A stretch of 47,541 nucleotides of DNA from an uncultured Akkermansia sp. (GTDB lineage Bacteria > Verrucomicrobiota > Verrucomicrobiia > Verrucomicrobiales > Akkermansiaceae): positions 1-47,541 of the forward strand of contig URLZ01000017.1 in the NCBI GenBank assembly GCA_900548895.1. Reading direction: 5' to 3'. The translations under genes and the position numbers were made by a program. The notes under the pieces were generated by a model. That model was not told where the DNA came from and made no database searches. It saw only the letters and a list, made by a program, of their open reading frames with translations. Numbering within the stretch: the first letter of the stretch is position 1; every line of letters starts with the position of its first letter. This document shows, one piece after another, positions 16,156-24,987 of the stretch.

Positions 16156-16590
16156 ATGAACGCGAATCAACGAATGAAAGCCCTGATGGCCCTGACCTTA
16201 CTGAGCCTCGCAAGCTGCGGCGATTCATCTGAGGAAGGCAAGGCGAAGGACGCCGCTGCGGAGTCGGCGCCCGCTCAGGAAGCGCAGCCCGCTGCCGCAC
16301 CCGCCGAGCAGCCGGCCCCCGAACAGGCAGCCGGCGGTGACACCGCTGCGTCCGCTGCGGAAAACGCCGCAAAGGAAAACGCCGCAACGGCAAACGCCAC
16401 CGGCACCCTTCCGCCCGCCTTCGCGCAAGACGGCGCGCTCGATGCCTCGGGAAGCGCCTCGGAGGGCGTCGCCCCTGTGATCTCGGATGATTTTCTCGTT
16501 CCGGAGGCCGATCCCGAGCGCGATCTGGAGGGCCTGGGCGACCGCCACGATGCTCCCGCCATGCCCGACGTACCCGCCGCTCTTCCCTGA
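16156..16590 (+). CDS. low-complexity lipoprotein
   Basis: 144 residues. A lipoprotein signal ends in 'SLASC' with acylated Cys21 (Cys15 if the ATG at 16174 is used). The mature part is Ala/Glu/Pro-rich and probably disordered ('ENAAKENAATANATG'), with an acidic end containing 'EADPERDLEGLGDRHD'. No domain is recognised. The promoter at 16076-16104 supports transcription, and the coding frame is shorter than the open frame (from 16033) that runs through the promoter. Confidence 0.65.
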   Translation: MNANQRMKALMALTLLSLASCGDSSEEGKAKDAAAESAPAQEAQPAAAPAEQPAPEQAAGGDTAASAAENAAKENAATANATGTLPPAFAQDGALDASGSASEGVAPVISDDFLVPEADPERDLEGLGDRHDAPAMPDVPAALP

Positions 16591-16704
16591 GGCTCTGCCC
16601 ACAGGGGGGCGCCTTCTCTGCTGCGGGTGGGGAGCTGTCCCTCGGGTGGGGCGCCCCGAAAAGGATCAGGTAAATGCAACAGAACATCTTTATATGAAAA
16701 TCGT

Positions 16705-17709
16705 ATGAACCACCATTTATCTCATTCAACCCCCGATTCCTCTCCTTCCGCAAGTTCCGAGCCCGACTCCCTCGCGCGCTGCCGCGCTGCGGCTGAGCAA
16801 GGCGACGCCGATGCTCAGTTCAACTTGGCCGAGGCCTTCCGAACCGGTCGCGGCGAAGAGCGCTCCATCACCCGAGCCGTGGACTGGTATCGCCGCGCCG
16901 CCGAGCAGGGGCACGCGCGCGCTCAGCTCGCCCTCGCTCACTGCTGCCATCTCGGCAAGGGCACCGAGCAGTCGGACGCTGAGGCCGCCCGCCTGTATCG
17001 CGCCGCCGCCGAGCAGGGAATCGCTCAAGCCCAGCATAGTTACGCTGTCTGCTGTCTCAACGGTCTCGGCGTTGAACGCTCGCTGACGGAAGCGCTCAAG
17101 TGGTACCGCGCCGCTGCGGAGCAGGGACACGCCCCCGCGCAGTACATGGTCGGGCTGAGCTGTGAAGAGGGCATGGGAATGCCTGAGCCCCGGCCGGCTG
17201 AGGCCGTGAAGTGGTACCGCGCGGCCGCCGAGCAGGGAAACGCGAAGGCTCAGTTCGCCCTGGCCCTCTGCTATGCCGACGGCGTCGGCACCGAGGCCTC
17301 GCCCGAAGAGGCCTTCCGCTGGTATGAGGCCGCGGCCGAGCAGGGGCTGCCGGATGCCCAGTTCAATCTGTCCTGCTGTTATGCGAAGGGCGAGGGTGTT
17401 GGCCAGTCCCTGGAGCAGGCCGTCGCCTGGTGCCGAGCCGCGGCTGAGCAGGGGATGCCGGAGGCTCAGTTCCGGCTCGCCTGCTGCTATGAGAGCGGCG
17501 AGGGCGTTGACGAGTCCTTGGAGGAGGCCGTCGCTTGGTGCCGGGCTGCGGCTGAGCAGGGGTTGGCTGATGCGCAGTTTTGGCTTGGTTGTTATTATGA
17601 TGAACAAAAAGGCCCCAAGGCCGTGGCCGAGGCCCTGAAATGGTACCGCGCGGCGGCGAGGCAGGGTCATGCCGAGGCCCGCAGGCGCCTTGTGGTTGAG
17701 GGCTGGTGA
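16705..17709 (+). CDS. Sel1-like repeat protein
   Basis: 334 residues made almost wholly of Sel1 repeats: eight full 35-37-residue units and one partial, each around 'RAAAEQGxxxAQ' and ending 'A..WY/C'. No signal peptide is seen, so it is probably cytosolic. Repeats 6-8 are closest to each other, pointing to recent internal duplication. Sel1 proteins serve as helical binding scaffolds; no partner is suggested by the neighbours. The ATG at 16705 follows an AT-rich stretch, and an alternative ATG 11 bases upstream is out of frame. A terminator follows at 17766. Confidence 0.85.
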   Translation: MNHHLSHSTPDSSPSASSEPDSLARCRAAAEQGDADAQFNLAEAFRTGRGEERSITRAVDWYRRAAEQGHARAQLALAHCCHLGKGTEQSDAEAARLYRAAAEQGIAQAQHSYAVCCLNGLGVERSLTEALKWYRAAAEQGHAPAQYMVGLSCEEGMGMPEPRPAEAVKWYRAAAEQGNAKAQFALALCYADGVGTEASPEEAFRWYEAAAEQGLPDAQFNLSCCYAKGEGVGQSLEQAVAWCRAAAEQGMPEAQFRLACCYESGEGVDESLEEAVAWCRAAAEQGLADAQFWLGCYYDEQKGPKAVAEALKWYRAAARQGHAEARRRLVVEGW

Positions 17710-17765
17710 GTTGCCGGCTGACGGCATGCCGCACCGAGCCGCTTTTCAGCCGATCCTGAAGCAGA

Positions 17766-17804
17766 GAGCTCACCTCCCCATGATGGGTGGTGAGCTCGTT
17801 TTTT
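17766..17804 (+). terminator. rho-independent terminator of the second Sel1 gene
   Basis: GAGCTCACC (17766-17774) pairs with GGTGAGCTC (17789-17797), with further pairing in the loop, followed by GTTTTTT on the + strand. The minus strand lacks a T run here. Confidence 0.85.
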
Positions 17805-17876
17805 AGCCCCGCTTCCCAGCCCTTGTCGATTCGTGCAAGAGCCGGAAGCGGCTGTGCTCCAGTCGTCAGCGGCAGC

Positions 17877-18026
17877 TCAATTGCTGCGGCCGAGCTGAAT
17901 CAGACCCCATACGATGAGACCGACGCCCACCCAGATGAGGGCCGAGCTGCTTTCCGTTCCCGTGAGGACGTAGTCCCCACTGGCGCCGGCGAGAATCAGG
18001 AGAATTCCTCCGAGAATATTCCACAT
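17877..18026 (-). CDS. 49-residue membrane peptide, last gene of the SrfBC/vWA operon
   Basis: A short gene beginning ATG (18024-18026) 'MWNILGGILLILAGASGDY' and ending '...IWVGVGLIVWGLIQLGRSN'. Two hydrophobic stretches (about 3-15 and 29-44) flank a small polar loop 'GDYVLTGTESSS', giving a helical hairpin. It starts 12 bases after the stop of the Ca2+-ATPase gene, so it is co-transcribed with it. Small hydrophobic peptides modulate several P-type ATPases (KdpF, and sarcolipin-type peptides in animals); a similar role here is inferred only from position and size. No family was recognised. Confidence 0.7.
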   Translation of the reverse strand: MWNILGGILLILAGASGDYVLTGTESSSALIWVGVGLIVWGLIQLGRSN

Positions 18027-18038
18027 AACCTTTTTGCC

Positions 18039-20942
18039 TCAGTGTTTGTGTTGCATGCGGCCGACCAGGCGCACGACCTCTCCGATGAGGAGCACCGGGC
18101 AGGTCACGGCGGCAATGATCAGCCATTCCTTCAGGCTCAGGGGAACCGTGCGGAGGATATCGCCGCCGTAGTGAACCGCCAGAACTTGACCGACGAAGAT
18201 GATGACGGCAATCGCCACGAAGGACATATTGCCGAACAAGCCCTTGAGGAAGCAGTTGTTCGTGCCGTAGACGCGGGCATTGAACAGGTTCCAGAACTGC
18301 AGCATGACAAAGCCGGTGAAGAGCACCGTCACATCGTGGATGCTCGCCTCGCTGCCGCCCGGGGTGATGTGGCGGATGTAGGCCACGAGGGCGACGATGA
18401 AGGCGATGCCCATGATGAGAATCCAGCGCCACATGGAGGGCGTGATGATGAAGGCGAGCTTGTTGCGGGGCGCCTGCTCCATCACATCCTTGCTCGGCGG
18501 CTCCGTTGCGAGTGCGAGAGCTGCAAAGGTATCCATGATGAGGTTCACCCAGAGCATCTGCGTCACCGTCAGCGGCAGTTCGCAGCCGATGAAGGGCCCG
18601 AGCGCGGCAATGCCGCAGGCCGCCACGTTGACCGTCAGCTGGAACACGATGAACTTCTGAATGTTGCGATACAGCGATCTGCCCCACAGAATCGCCTTCG
18701 TGATGCTGGAGAAGGAGTCATCCAGCAGAATGATATCCGACGCCTCCTTGGCGACCGAGGTGCCCGTGATACCCATCGAGAGGCCGACATCCGCCTGATT
18801 GAGGGCGGGAGCATCGTTCGTGCCGTCGCCCGTGACGGCGACCACCTGATTATCCTCCTGCAGCGCCTTGACGAGGCGGAGCTTGTCCAGAGGCTTCGCG
18901 CGGGAAAGAACCTTGAGCCCGGGGGCCGCGCGGCGCAGCTCTTCGTCGCTCATGGCGCCGAACTCCTCACCCGTCAGCACCGCACCTGCAGCGGGAGCAC
19001 CCTCGGGCAGCAGACCGATTTCACGGCCGATCTGGCAGGCGGTCTCCTTGTTGTCGCCCGTCACGATCTTGACGTCGACACCCGCGCGGCGGCAGGAGGC
19101 CACGGCATCGGGAACATCCGGGCGCACCGGGTCCTGAATCACGAAGGAGCCCATCCACGTCAGGTCGGTGCAGGACTTGAGAATCTCCTCCGCATGGGCC
19201 GGCTCACCCTCGCGGTAGGCCAGACCCAGCACGCGCATCGCCTGCCGCTGCGCCGTCGCAATCCCCTGAAGAATGGCCTCGCGCTTCTCCGCCGTCATCG
19301 CCTCGCCGTAGGCGGAGCTGCAGCGCGAGAGCACGATCTCAGGCGCGCCCTTCACGTAGACCACTGGGCGCCCGTTGAGCACCTTCGAGTGCACGCAGGT
19401 GGCCATGAACTTGTTGAGCGTGGAGAAGGGCAGCTGGCTGACCACCGGGGTGCTCTTGCGGATGTCGTCATAGGACACGCCCGCATCTCTGAGGAAGCTG
19501 AGCATGGCTCCCTCCGTCACATTGCCGAGCACCTTGCCGTCGGCATCCAAGTCCGCCGTCGAGTTGACGGACACCGCCTCGGCCAGCAGAGGGAAGATGG
19601 GGGCTTTTTCACGCTTCTCCTCCACCTCGGGGAACTCCACGCGGCGCACGCTCATGCGGTTCATCGTGAGGGTACCCGTCTTGTCCGAGCAGACAACCGT
19701 CGCGGCACCGATGGTCTCGCAGGCGTCCATGTGGCGGACGAGATTGTTCTGCCGGGCCATCTTGCGCATGCTGTAGGCGAGGCTCAGCGTGACGCTCATC
19801 GGCAGACCTTCGGGAACGGCCACCACAATCAGGGTGATGGCAATCATGAAGTAGAGCAGAATGTCCTCGGCGGCAGCGGCCGGCATCCAAGTCGCGGGAT
19901 CCGTCGTCAGCATGCCCGTGGCCAGCATCACGCCCGCAATGATACAGAAGACGACCAAGCCCGCCACGAGGCACTTGATCCAGCTGCCGGCGCCCTCAGC
20001 CTCGACGATGCCCGGAGCCGGCAGCTCAATGTGGGCATAGCCGAGCAGATCCTGAAGGATGGGGTACCAGACCTTGAGCAGGATGATGCCCATCGACACG
20101 AAGATGCCGGCTAGGAAGCACCACTGGTTGGAGTCCAGCACGAACCGACCCATGATGGCATCGTGAGCCACGAGAGAGACAAAGAGGAAAAAGGCCAGAG
20201 AAGAGCCCACCACGTTGATGCCCTTGGAGAGTCCGTCGAGCTGGCGGTTCAGCGGCGATTTCTCGTCACTCTCCACCGAGGCAGCCTCGGCGACCTTGCC
20301 GATCTCCGTCGCGTCGCCCACGCGGGTGATGCAGATCACGCCGTGGCCTTCAGTCACGAGCGTGCTGCGGAGCACCTCGTAGCGCGGGTAGGCGCCCGGG
20401 GAACTCTCCTCCGGGCCGTCCGGGGACTTGGAGACAGGCTCGGACTCACCCGTGAGCGACGATTGGTCAACCTTCAGCGACGTGGCCTCGAGCACCACGC
20501 CGTCGGCCGGCACTTCGGCGCCGGTCTCAAGCGTGACGATGTCACCCACGACCAGCTCGCTGCGGGGAACGTTGGCGTGTTTTCCGTCGCGCAGGACGCG
20601 CACGGGGGCGGTATCGCCGACCTTGTTGAGGATGTCGAACTCCTTGTTCGCCCTGTATTCGTTGATAAAGCCGACCAAGGTCGCGAGGAGGACGGCGCAG
20701 ATGATGCCCGCGCTCTCAATCCAGCTGTGCCCGGGAACAAAGATGACCGGGATGAAGGAGATGGCCGCGGCCACCATCAGGATGACGATGAGCGGATCCG
20801 TGAACTTTTCGGCCAGCTGCACCCACCAAGGGTCGCGCTCGGGCGGGGTCAGTACGTTGGAGCCATGGGCCTTGCGACTTGCCTTAACCTCGGCCGAGGT
20901 GAGGCCTTTCTGCGGATCCGTGAGAGGACTATTGTTCTTCAT
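18039..20942 (-). CDS. P-type ATPase, Ca2+-transporting (type II, PMCA/SERCA-like)
   Basis: 967 residues. It shows the N-terminal cation-ATPase domain, 'TGES' (165-168), 'PEGLP' in TM4 (377-381), the phosphorylation site 'CSDKTGTLT' with Asp420, and 'TGDGTNDAPAL' in the hinge. Its TM6 reads 'NLIMDTFAALALATEPP', the Ca2+-site pattern of this type. Between TM3 (about 244-262) and TM4 (361-385) are two extra hydrophobic segments (about 274-292 and 321-343) not usual in the family. The ATG at 20940-20942 overlaps the end of the protease gene by 14 bases, placing the pump firmly in the upstream operon. Expected function: ATP-driven Ca2+ removal from the cytosol. Confidence 0.92.
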   Translation of the reverse strand: MKNNSPLTDPQKGLTSAEVKASRKAHGSNVLTPPERDPWWVQLAEKFTDPLIVILMVAAAISFIPVIFVPGHSWIESAGIICAVLLATLVGFINEYRANKEFDILNKVGDTAPVRVLRDGKHANVPRSELVVGDIVTLETGAEVPADGVVLEATSLKVDQSSLTGESEPVSKSPDGPEESSPGAYPRYEVLRSTLVTEGHGVICITRVGDATEIGKVAEAASVESDEKSPLNRQLDGLSKGINVVGSSLAFFLFVSLVAHDAIMGRFVLDSNQWCFLAGIFVSMGIILLKVWYPILQDLLGYAHIELPAPGIVEAEGAGSWIKCLVAGLVVFCIIAGVMLATGMLTTDPATWMPAAAAEDILLYFMIAITLIVVAVPEGLPMSVTLSLAYSMRKMARQNNLVRHMDACETIGAATVVCSDKTGTLTMNRMSVRRVEFPEVEEKREKAPIFPLLAEAVSVNSTADLDADGKVLGNVTEGAMLSFLRDAGVSYDDIRKSTPVVSQLPFSTLNKFMATCVHSKVLNGRPVVYVKGAPEIVLSRCSSAYGEAMTAEKREAILQGIATAQRQAMRVLGLAYREGEPAHAEEILKSCTDLTWMGSFVIQDPVRPDVPDAVASCRRAGVDVKIVTGDNKETACQIGREIGLLPEGAPAAGAVLTGEEFGAMSDEELRRAAPGLKVLSRAKPLDKLRLVKALQEDNQVVAVTGDGTNDAPALNQADVGLSMGITGTSVAKEASDIILLDDSFSSITKAILWGRSLYRNIQKFIVFQLTVNVAACGIAALGPFIGCELPLTVTQMLWVNLIMDTFAALALATEPPSKDVMEQAPRNKLAFIITPSMWRWILIMGIAFIVALVAYIRHITPGGSEASIHDVTVLFTGFVMLQFWNLFNARVYGTNNCFLKGLFGNMSFVAIAVIIFVGQVLAVHYGGDILRTVPLSLKEWLIIAAVTCPVLLIGEVVRLVGRMQHKH

Positions 20943-23385
20943 GTGTGTGTAGTAAGGATGAATTGTCGTTTTCGTCGGGAAGTTCGGTTCGGATCTCGGG
21001 GTTGTCGACGAAGCGCTTGCCTTCAGCGGTGACGGCCTCGATTTCAACGCTGGCCGGAGGCGTCACGGTGACCTGAACCGTCCCGTCTTCCGACGGCGAC
21101 TTGCCGTCCACCGTGACGGACTTCAGCTCTCGCTTGGGCTTGACCATCAGCGTCACGATGCAGCTCGAGCCCTCTCCCGCCTCCGTTTTGACGACACTCA
21201 CCTCAACCGGCATGGACGAGGCGGTGACCATCACATTCGGCGGGGGAAGCTTCTTGACGGGCGGGGCAGGGGTCCCCCCTGCCTGCGGGGAATCGGGCGA
21301 ACCTGAGGGAGAAGTTGAGGGCGCATCCGCCGGAGACGGTTCGGTTGAATCCGAGGACTCGCCGGACGGTGCCGGCGAAGCTGAGGACGGATCCGCCGAG
21401 GACGGCTCATCAGAACCTGCGGGCTCATCGGAGGACGCCGAATCGGGTGAACCCGCAGTCGTTGTCGAGGGCGCATCCGCCTGCGCCGGCTCCTCGGAAC
21501 CGGCGGGCGCATCGTCGGGCGACGGCGAAGCTGCGGGTGCATCGGTCGGGGGAGCCTGCACGGCGCCTTCCGTCGGCTGCTTCAGCACCTCCTGCGGCAG
21601 ATCGCCCACCCAAATGGCCACGTTGAGATTCTGCCCTCCCTCGAAGGCGCCGATGACAACAGCCGTCACGGCGGCATCGGGGCGAACGATGGGCGAGCCG
21701 CTGGAGCCCGGGCTGGTGGGCGCCGGGTGCCTCACGATGAGGTTCCCCTTGTATTCGCTCAGCCCGGAAACCTTGCCCTCGGTGAAATTGTCGATGCCCT
21801 GCGGGAAGCCCTTGATGTAGATCGGGTCGCCCACTTTGGGCTTGTTCTGCCGATCCAGCTTCAGAAAGGCGAGATCGGCGGCCGGGGAGGTGAGGATCGC
21901 CAGGTCTTTATCGGCGTTGCTCCACGGGCAGGCGGCCACCTTCAGCGTGGCGCCCTTGTGGGAAACCAGTTCATAGCTGATGCCGGGTTTGCCGAACTCT
22001 TTCGCCACGTGCGCATTAGTGATGAACTTGCCGTCGGGGGAGACGCAGAAGGCCGTCCCCGTGCTGATCAGCTGACCGTTCCTCCGAACCTTCACGAGGT
22101 ACACGGCGGGGGTGATGCATTCGTTGATGGCACCGGAGTCCGGAAGCGTGATCGTCTTCTCCGCGCCGGAAAGGCTCTGCGGACTCTTGGCTGCGCCGGC
22201 AGCTTCATCTGCGGGAGTGTCCCGGTTGTCGCCGGTCTCGTCGGCGGGGGTATCCGCGGGCGTGTTGCCGGTCTCATCGGCGGGGGTATCCGCGGGCGTG
22301 TTGCCGGTCTCATCGGCGGGGGTATCCGCGGGCGTGTCGCCGGTCTCATCGGCGGGAGTATCCGCGGGCGTGTCGCCGGTCTCATCGGCGGGGGTATCCG
22401 CGGGCGTGTTGCCGACTTCATCGGCGGGGGAATTCGGGGTACCGGATGCGCCATTTGCAGGGGTATCCGGAGCAGCATCGCTTGCTCCATCGGTGGGCGC
22501 GTCGGGGGTGCCGCTCGCTCCGTTCGCGGGCACATTCGGAGTGCCGGATGCGTCCCCGGCGGGGGTACCCGAGGGAACACTCGGGGTGCCGGCGACGGCA
22601 CCTGAGGAAGCGTCCGCCGGGGTGCCGATGGTCTCACCTGCGGAGCCATCCGCAGGGAAGTCGGCGGAACTATCTGCGGGGAAATCTGCTGTCTCATCCG
22701 CCGTGCCCGGCATCCCGCTGTCATGGAAGACATCGGGCGCGTCGTTGCTGACGAGCGGATGCGTCCCCTCTCCCGGCGCCGGAGTATCCTCGTCACAGCC
22801 GTAGAGATACAGCACAACACCTACTGCGGCGATGAACCCGATGAGAAAGGCGGTTCCGCCGGAGCACCCTTGTTTGGTGGGCAGGGTGCGATCCAAATGC
22901 CCGGAGAGCATGCTGACCGGCACCGAGGCCGCGTTTTCCTTTTCCATGCCCCAGATAATGGCCAGGCGGCGCTGATGCCCCTTGGTGAAAATGCGATACA
23001 TCTCCGGCGCCTTGGTGTGATCCGGCAGCTTGAATTCTCTGATGAGCTTGCTCGTGTTCGCATCCTTGGAGCCGGACTCCACCTCTTGCTTCAGGGCCGT
23101 CAGGATGTCTTCCAGACGTTTGCGCTCGGACGTGGGAATGCTCTTCGCTTCGGAAATATCACAGCTCTGGCTCAGCCATTCGACACCGTCTTCCACCAGA
23201 CTCGCGAGAACGGTGTTGTTTTCCGGATTGAAGGACATTTCGGGCAAAAAGGGGTGCAGCTTGCTGCGCAGCACTCGCTGATTGTCCTGATACCAGTAAT
23301 CCGGCCCGCCCACGTAGGTTCGCAGGCGGACGTAATGGTCCATATCAAATTCAAGGCCCTTGCCGGGGATGACGCGTATAGCCAT
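20929..23385 (-). CDS. membrane-anchored trypsin-like serine protease with a repeat stalk
   Basis: 818 residues. Residues 1-175 are a soluble domain of unknown fold; a membrane helix lies at about 178-196, with basic residues before and acidic ones after, so the rest should be periplasmic. Residues 200-400 are a Pro/Ala/Asp/Gly/Ser-rich stalk with five 12-residue repeats of the type TPADTPADETGD. Residues about 420-600 form a trypsin/HtrA-like domain with an intact triad: His459 ('TNAHV'), Asp494 ('DLAIL') and Ser562 ('PGSSGSP'). A second low-complexity stretch leads to a beta-rich C-terminal domain (about 730-800). No PDZ domain is seen. It lies 21 bases after the coiled-coil gene and overlaps the Ca2+-ATPase gene. 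Confidence 0.85.
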   Translation of the reverse strand: MAIRVIPGKGLEFDMDHYVRLRTYVGGPDYWYQDNQRVLRSKLHPFLPEMSFNPENNTVLASLVEDGVEWLSQSCDISEAKSIPTSERKRLEDILTALKQEVESGSKDANTSKLIREFKLPDHTKAPEMYRIFTKGHQRRLAIIWGMEKENAASVPVSMLSGHLDRTLPTKQGCSGGTAFLIGFIAAVGVVLYLYGCDEDTPAPGEGTHPLVSNDAPDVFHDSGMPGTADETADFPADSSADFPADGSAGETIGTPADASSGAVAGTPSVPSGTPAGDASGTPNVPANGASGTPDAPTDGASDAAPDTPANGASGTPNSPADEVGNTPADTPADETGDTPADTPADETGDTPADTPADETGNTPADTPADETGNTPADTPADETGDNRDTPADEAAGAAKSPQSLSGAEKTITLPDSGAINECITPAVYLVKVRRNGQLISTGTAFCVSPDGKFITNAHVAKEFGKPGISYELVSHKGATLKVAACPWSNADKDLAILTSPAADLAFLKLDRQNKPKVGDPIYIKGFPQGIDNFTEGKVSGLSEYKGNLIVRHPAPTSPGSSGSPIVRPDAAVTAVVIGAFEGGQNLNVAIWVGDLPQEVLKQPTEGAVQAPPTDAPAASPSPDDAPAGSEEPAQADAPSTTTAGSPDSASSDEPAGSDEPSSADPSSASPAPSGESSDSTEPSPADAPSTSPSGSPDSPQAGGTPAPPVKKLPPPNVMVTASSMPVEVSVVKTEAGEGSSCIVTLMVKPKRELKSVTVDGKSPSEDGTVQVTVTPPASVEIEAVTAEGKRFVDNPEIRTELPDENDNSSLLHTHEEQ
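22231..22410 (-). repeat. five tandem 36-base coding repeats in the protease stalk
   Basis: Copies begin at 22231, 22267, 22303, 22339 and 22375 and differ by only one to three bases; a sixth, degenerate copy follows from 22411. They encode the 12-residue unit TPADTPADETG(D/N). Near-identity at the DNA level implies recent expansion, so copy number may vary between strains. Confidence 0.95.
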
Positions 23386-23406
23386 GGTCGTGTCGAGGGC
23401 TGTGGT

Positions 23407-24981
23407 TTAGCTGAGGCACACGAGAGCCTTTTTCAGGCAGACGGAACCCGATTTGTTTTTAATGCACCACGCTTGCAGCGATGCCACCGAGCCCACGGGG
23501 GCCCCCTGCGGCGAGGGCACCATGGTCTTGCTCGAGTAGGAATCGCCGATGGCCACCTCGTCGTCGCCGATGCGGTAGCCGGCATTCGCCTTTTCAAGCT
23601 CGTCGTTGATTTCCGCAGCCAGCGCGAAGCTGATCTGCTCCACCTCCTCGGCGCTCTTCCCGGCGCGATACAGCCAGTCGAAGAGGAACTTGCTGAAGGA
23701 GTACAGAGCCGACGTAGCCGTTTGCTCCAGAATGGCATCGTCCGCTCCCTCCCGCAGCGCCAGCTCCTTGGCGCAACTCCAGGAGAAGATGTTGGCGAAC
23801 ATGGAGAGCAGCGTGGGGTCGGCCGAGGGCATATCCAGCTGCCGGTGCCACTCCTCGGCGAAGCTCTCCAGAGCCCCCACGCGCAAACAGGCAGGCCAGA
23901 GGCGCCCGCGCAGGATGCTCAGGGAGTCCAACTGCTTCTTCACGTCCGCTGCCTGAGCTTGGGCTTGAGTCAGGGCGTCCTGAAGCTCCCGGCCCTTCTG
24001 CCGTGCCGCGGAAAGATCGGCGTTCAGCTGCTGCTCTTGCTCCTCGGCGCGGCGGAGCTCCTCCTGCAAACGCTGCACTTGGGCAGAGAGCTCACCCGAT
24101 TCTCGTCGAGCCGCGTCGCGGTCCTGCGCAAGCCGCGCGCTTTCCGCCCGCAGGGTATCGGCCTCGCGCTGCAGGCGGAGGCTCTCCTCCTTCGCTTGTC
24201 GAAGTTCGGCATCACAGGCCGCGAGCTGTCGGTGAGCCTCGTCGCGATCGGCCCGGCAATTCTCGTATTGCACCTGCGACTCCTGCAACTGCCGTTCATG
24301 GGCCTGCAACTGCTGCTCGCGGGACTCCAGCAGCTGATCCTTGGCCTGCAACTGCTCATCCTTGGCCCGGCATTCGTCCTCCAGTTGCCGGACGCACTCG
24401 CGAACGCTGTTGCTGTCGGCCAGCGCGCGATCCAAGCGCGCGGCTGCCTCCTGAGCTGCTTGCTGCGACTCGTCGCGCTCTGCCCGCAGGGCCTCGATGC
24501 GTCGCGCATCGGCGTCGCGCTCGCTCCTCAACTGCTGATTGGACGCTGCCAACTCCTCGCAGCGCTGGCAGACATCATCGTACTTGCGTTGCAGAAAATC
24601 GAGACGGCGGGCCGCTTCCGAAGTCTCGTCCTCGGACTGTTGCGGCGCGGGGGCGTCCGTTGCCGCCGGCTCAGCCGGGCATGCCTGCGGATCCTCCCCG
24701 GGAGCGGTCGGTGCGGGGGAGTCCGGAGCGGGAGAGGTCGGAGTGGGAGCTGCTGAAGTGGGAGCTGTGGCGTTGCTTTGCTTTTCCAGCTCTTCGACGC
24801 GCGAGTCCAGCTTCGTCAACCGGGTGCTCAGCTCAGAACAGAGCTGGCTGAGCCTCTCGAAGATGCCCGGTTGTTGGGGGGGAGTGTGGGAGGCAGTCGG
24901 TGCCGAGATCTCCGCCGGGTGGTTCTCCGGGGAGAGAGATCCGCCTTCGGCGGATGCAGGGAATGGGGAATCCGTCATCAT
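23407..24981 (-). CDS. long coiled-coil protein with a conserved-looking C-terminal domain
   Basis: 524 residues. After a Pro/Ala-rich N terminus with a short helix ('FERLSQLCSELSTRLTKLDSRVEELEKQ', shown here only as an outline of residues about 42-68), a long heptad-rich coiled coil runs from about 120 to 365, full of Gln/Glu/Arg ('AKDEQLQAKDQLLESREQQ'). Residues about 370-524 are globular, with 'SMFANIFSWSCAKELALREG' and 'YSFSKFLFDWLYRAGKSAEE'. The start may be the GTG at 24985-24987 or the ATGs at 24979-24981 or 24976-24978, all directly after the SrfB-like stop. No enzyme motif is seen; a structural or adaptor role is inferred. Confidence 0.72.
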   Translation of the reverse strand: MMTDSPFPASAEGGSLSPENHPAEISAPTASHTPPQQPGIFERLSQLCSELSTRLTKLDSRVEELEKQSNATAPTSAAPTPTSPAPDSPAPTAPGEDPQACPAEPAATDAPAPQQSEDETSEAARRLDFLQRKYDDVCQRCEELAASNQQLRSERDADARRIEALRAERDESQQAAQEAAARLDRALADSNSVRECVRQLEDECRAKDEQLQAKDQLLESREQQLQAHERQLQESQVQYENCRADRDEAHRQLAACDAELRQAKEESLRLQREADTLRAESARLAQDRDAARRESGELSAQVQRLQEELRRAEEQEQQLNADLSAARQKGRELQDALTQAQAQAADVKKQLDSLSILRGRLWPACLRVGALESFAEEWHRQLDMPSADPTLLSMFANIFSWSCAKELALREGADDAILEQTATSALYSFSKFLFDWLYRAGKSAEEVEQISFALAAEINDELEKANAGYRIGDDEVAIGDSYSSKTMVPSPQGAPVGSVASLQAWCIKNKSGSVCLKKALVCLS

Positions 24982-24987
24982 GATCAC

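Noticed and set aside
17787..20114. 775-residue forward ORF opposite the Ca2+-ATPase
   Set aside because: It is His/Asp/Arg-rich shadow sequence; the reverse strand carries the full P-type ATPase motif set.
22231..22410. Possible CRISPR array from regularly spaced repeats
   Set aside because: The 36-base units are directly adjacent with no spacers, are in frame, and encode the stalk of the protease.
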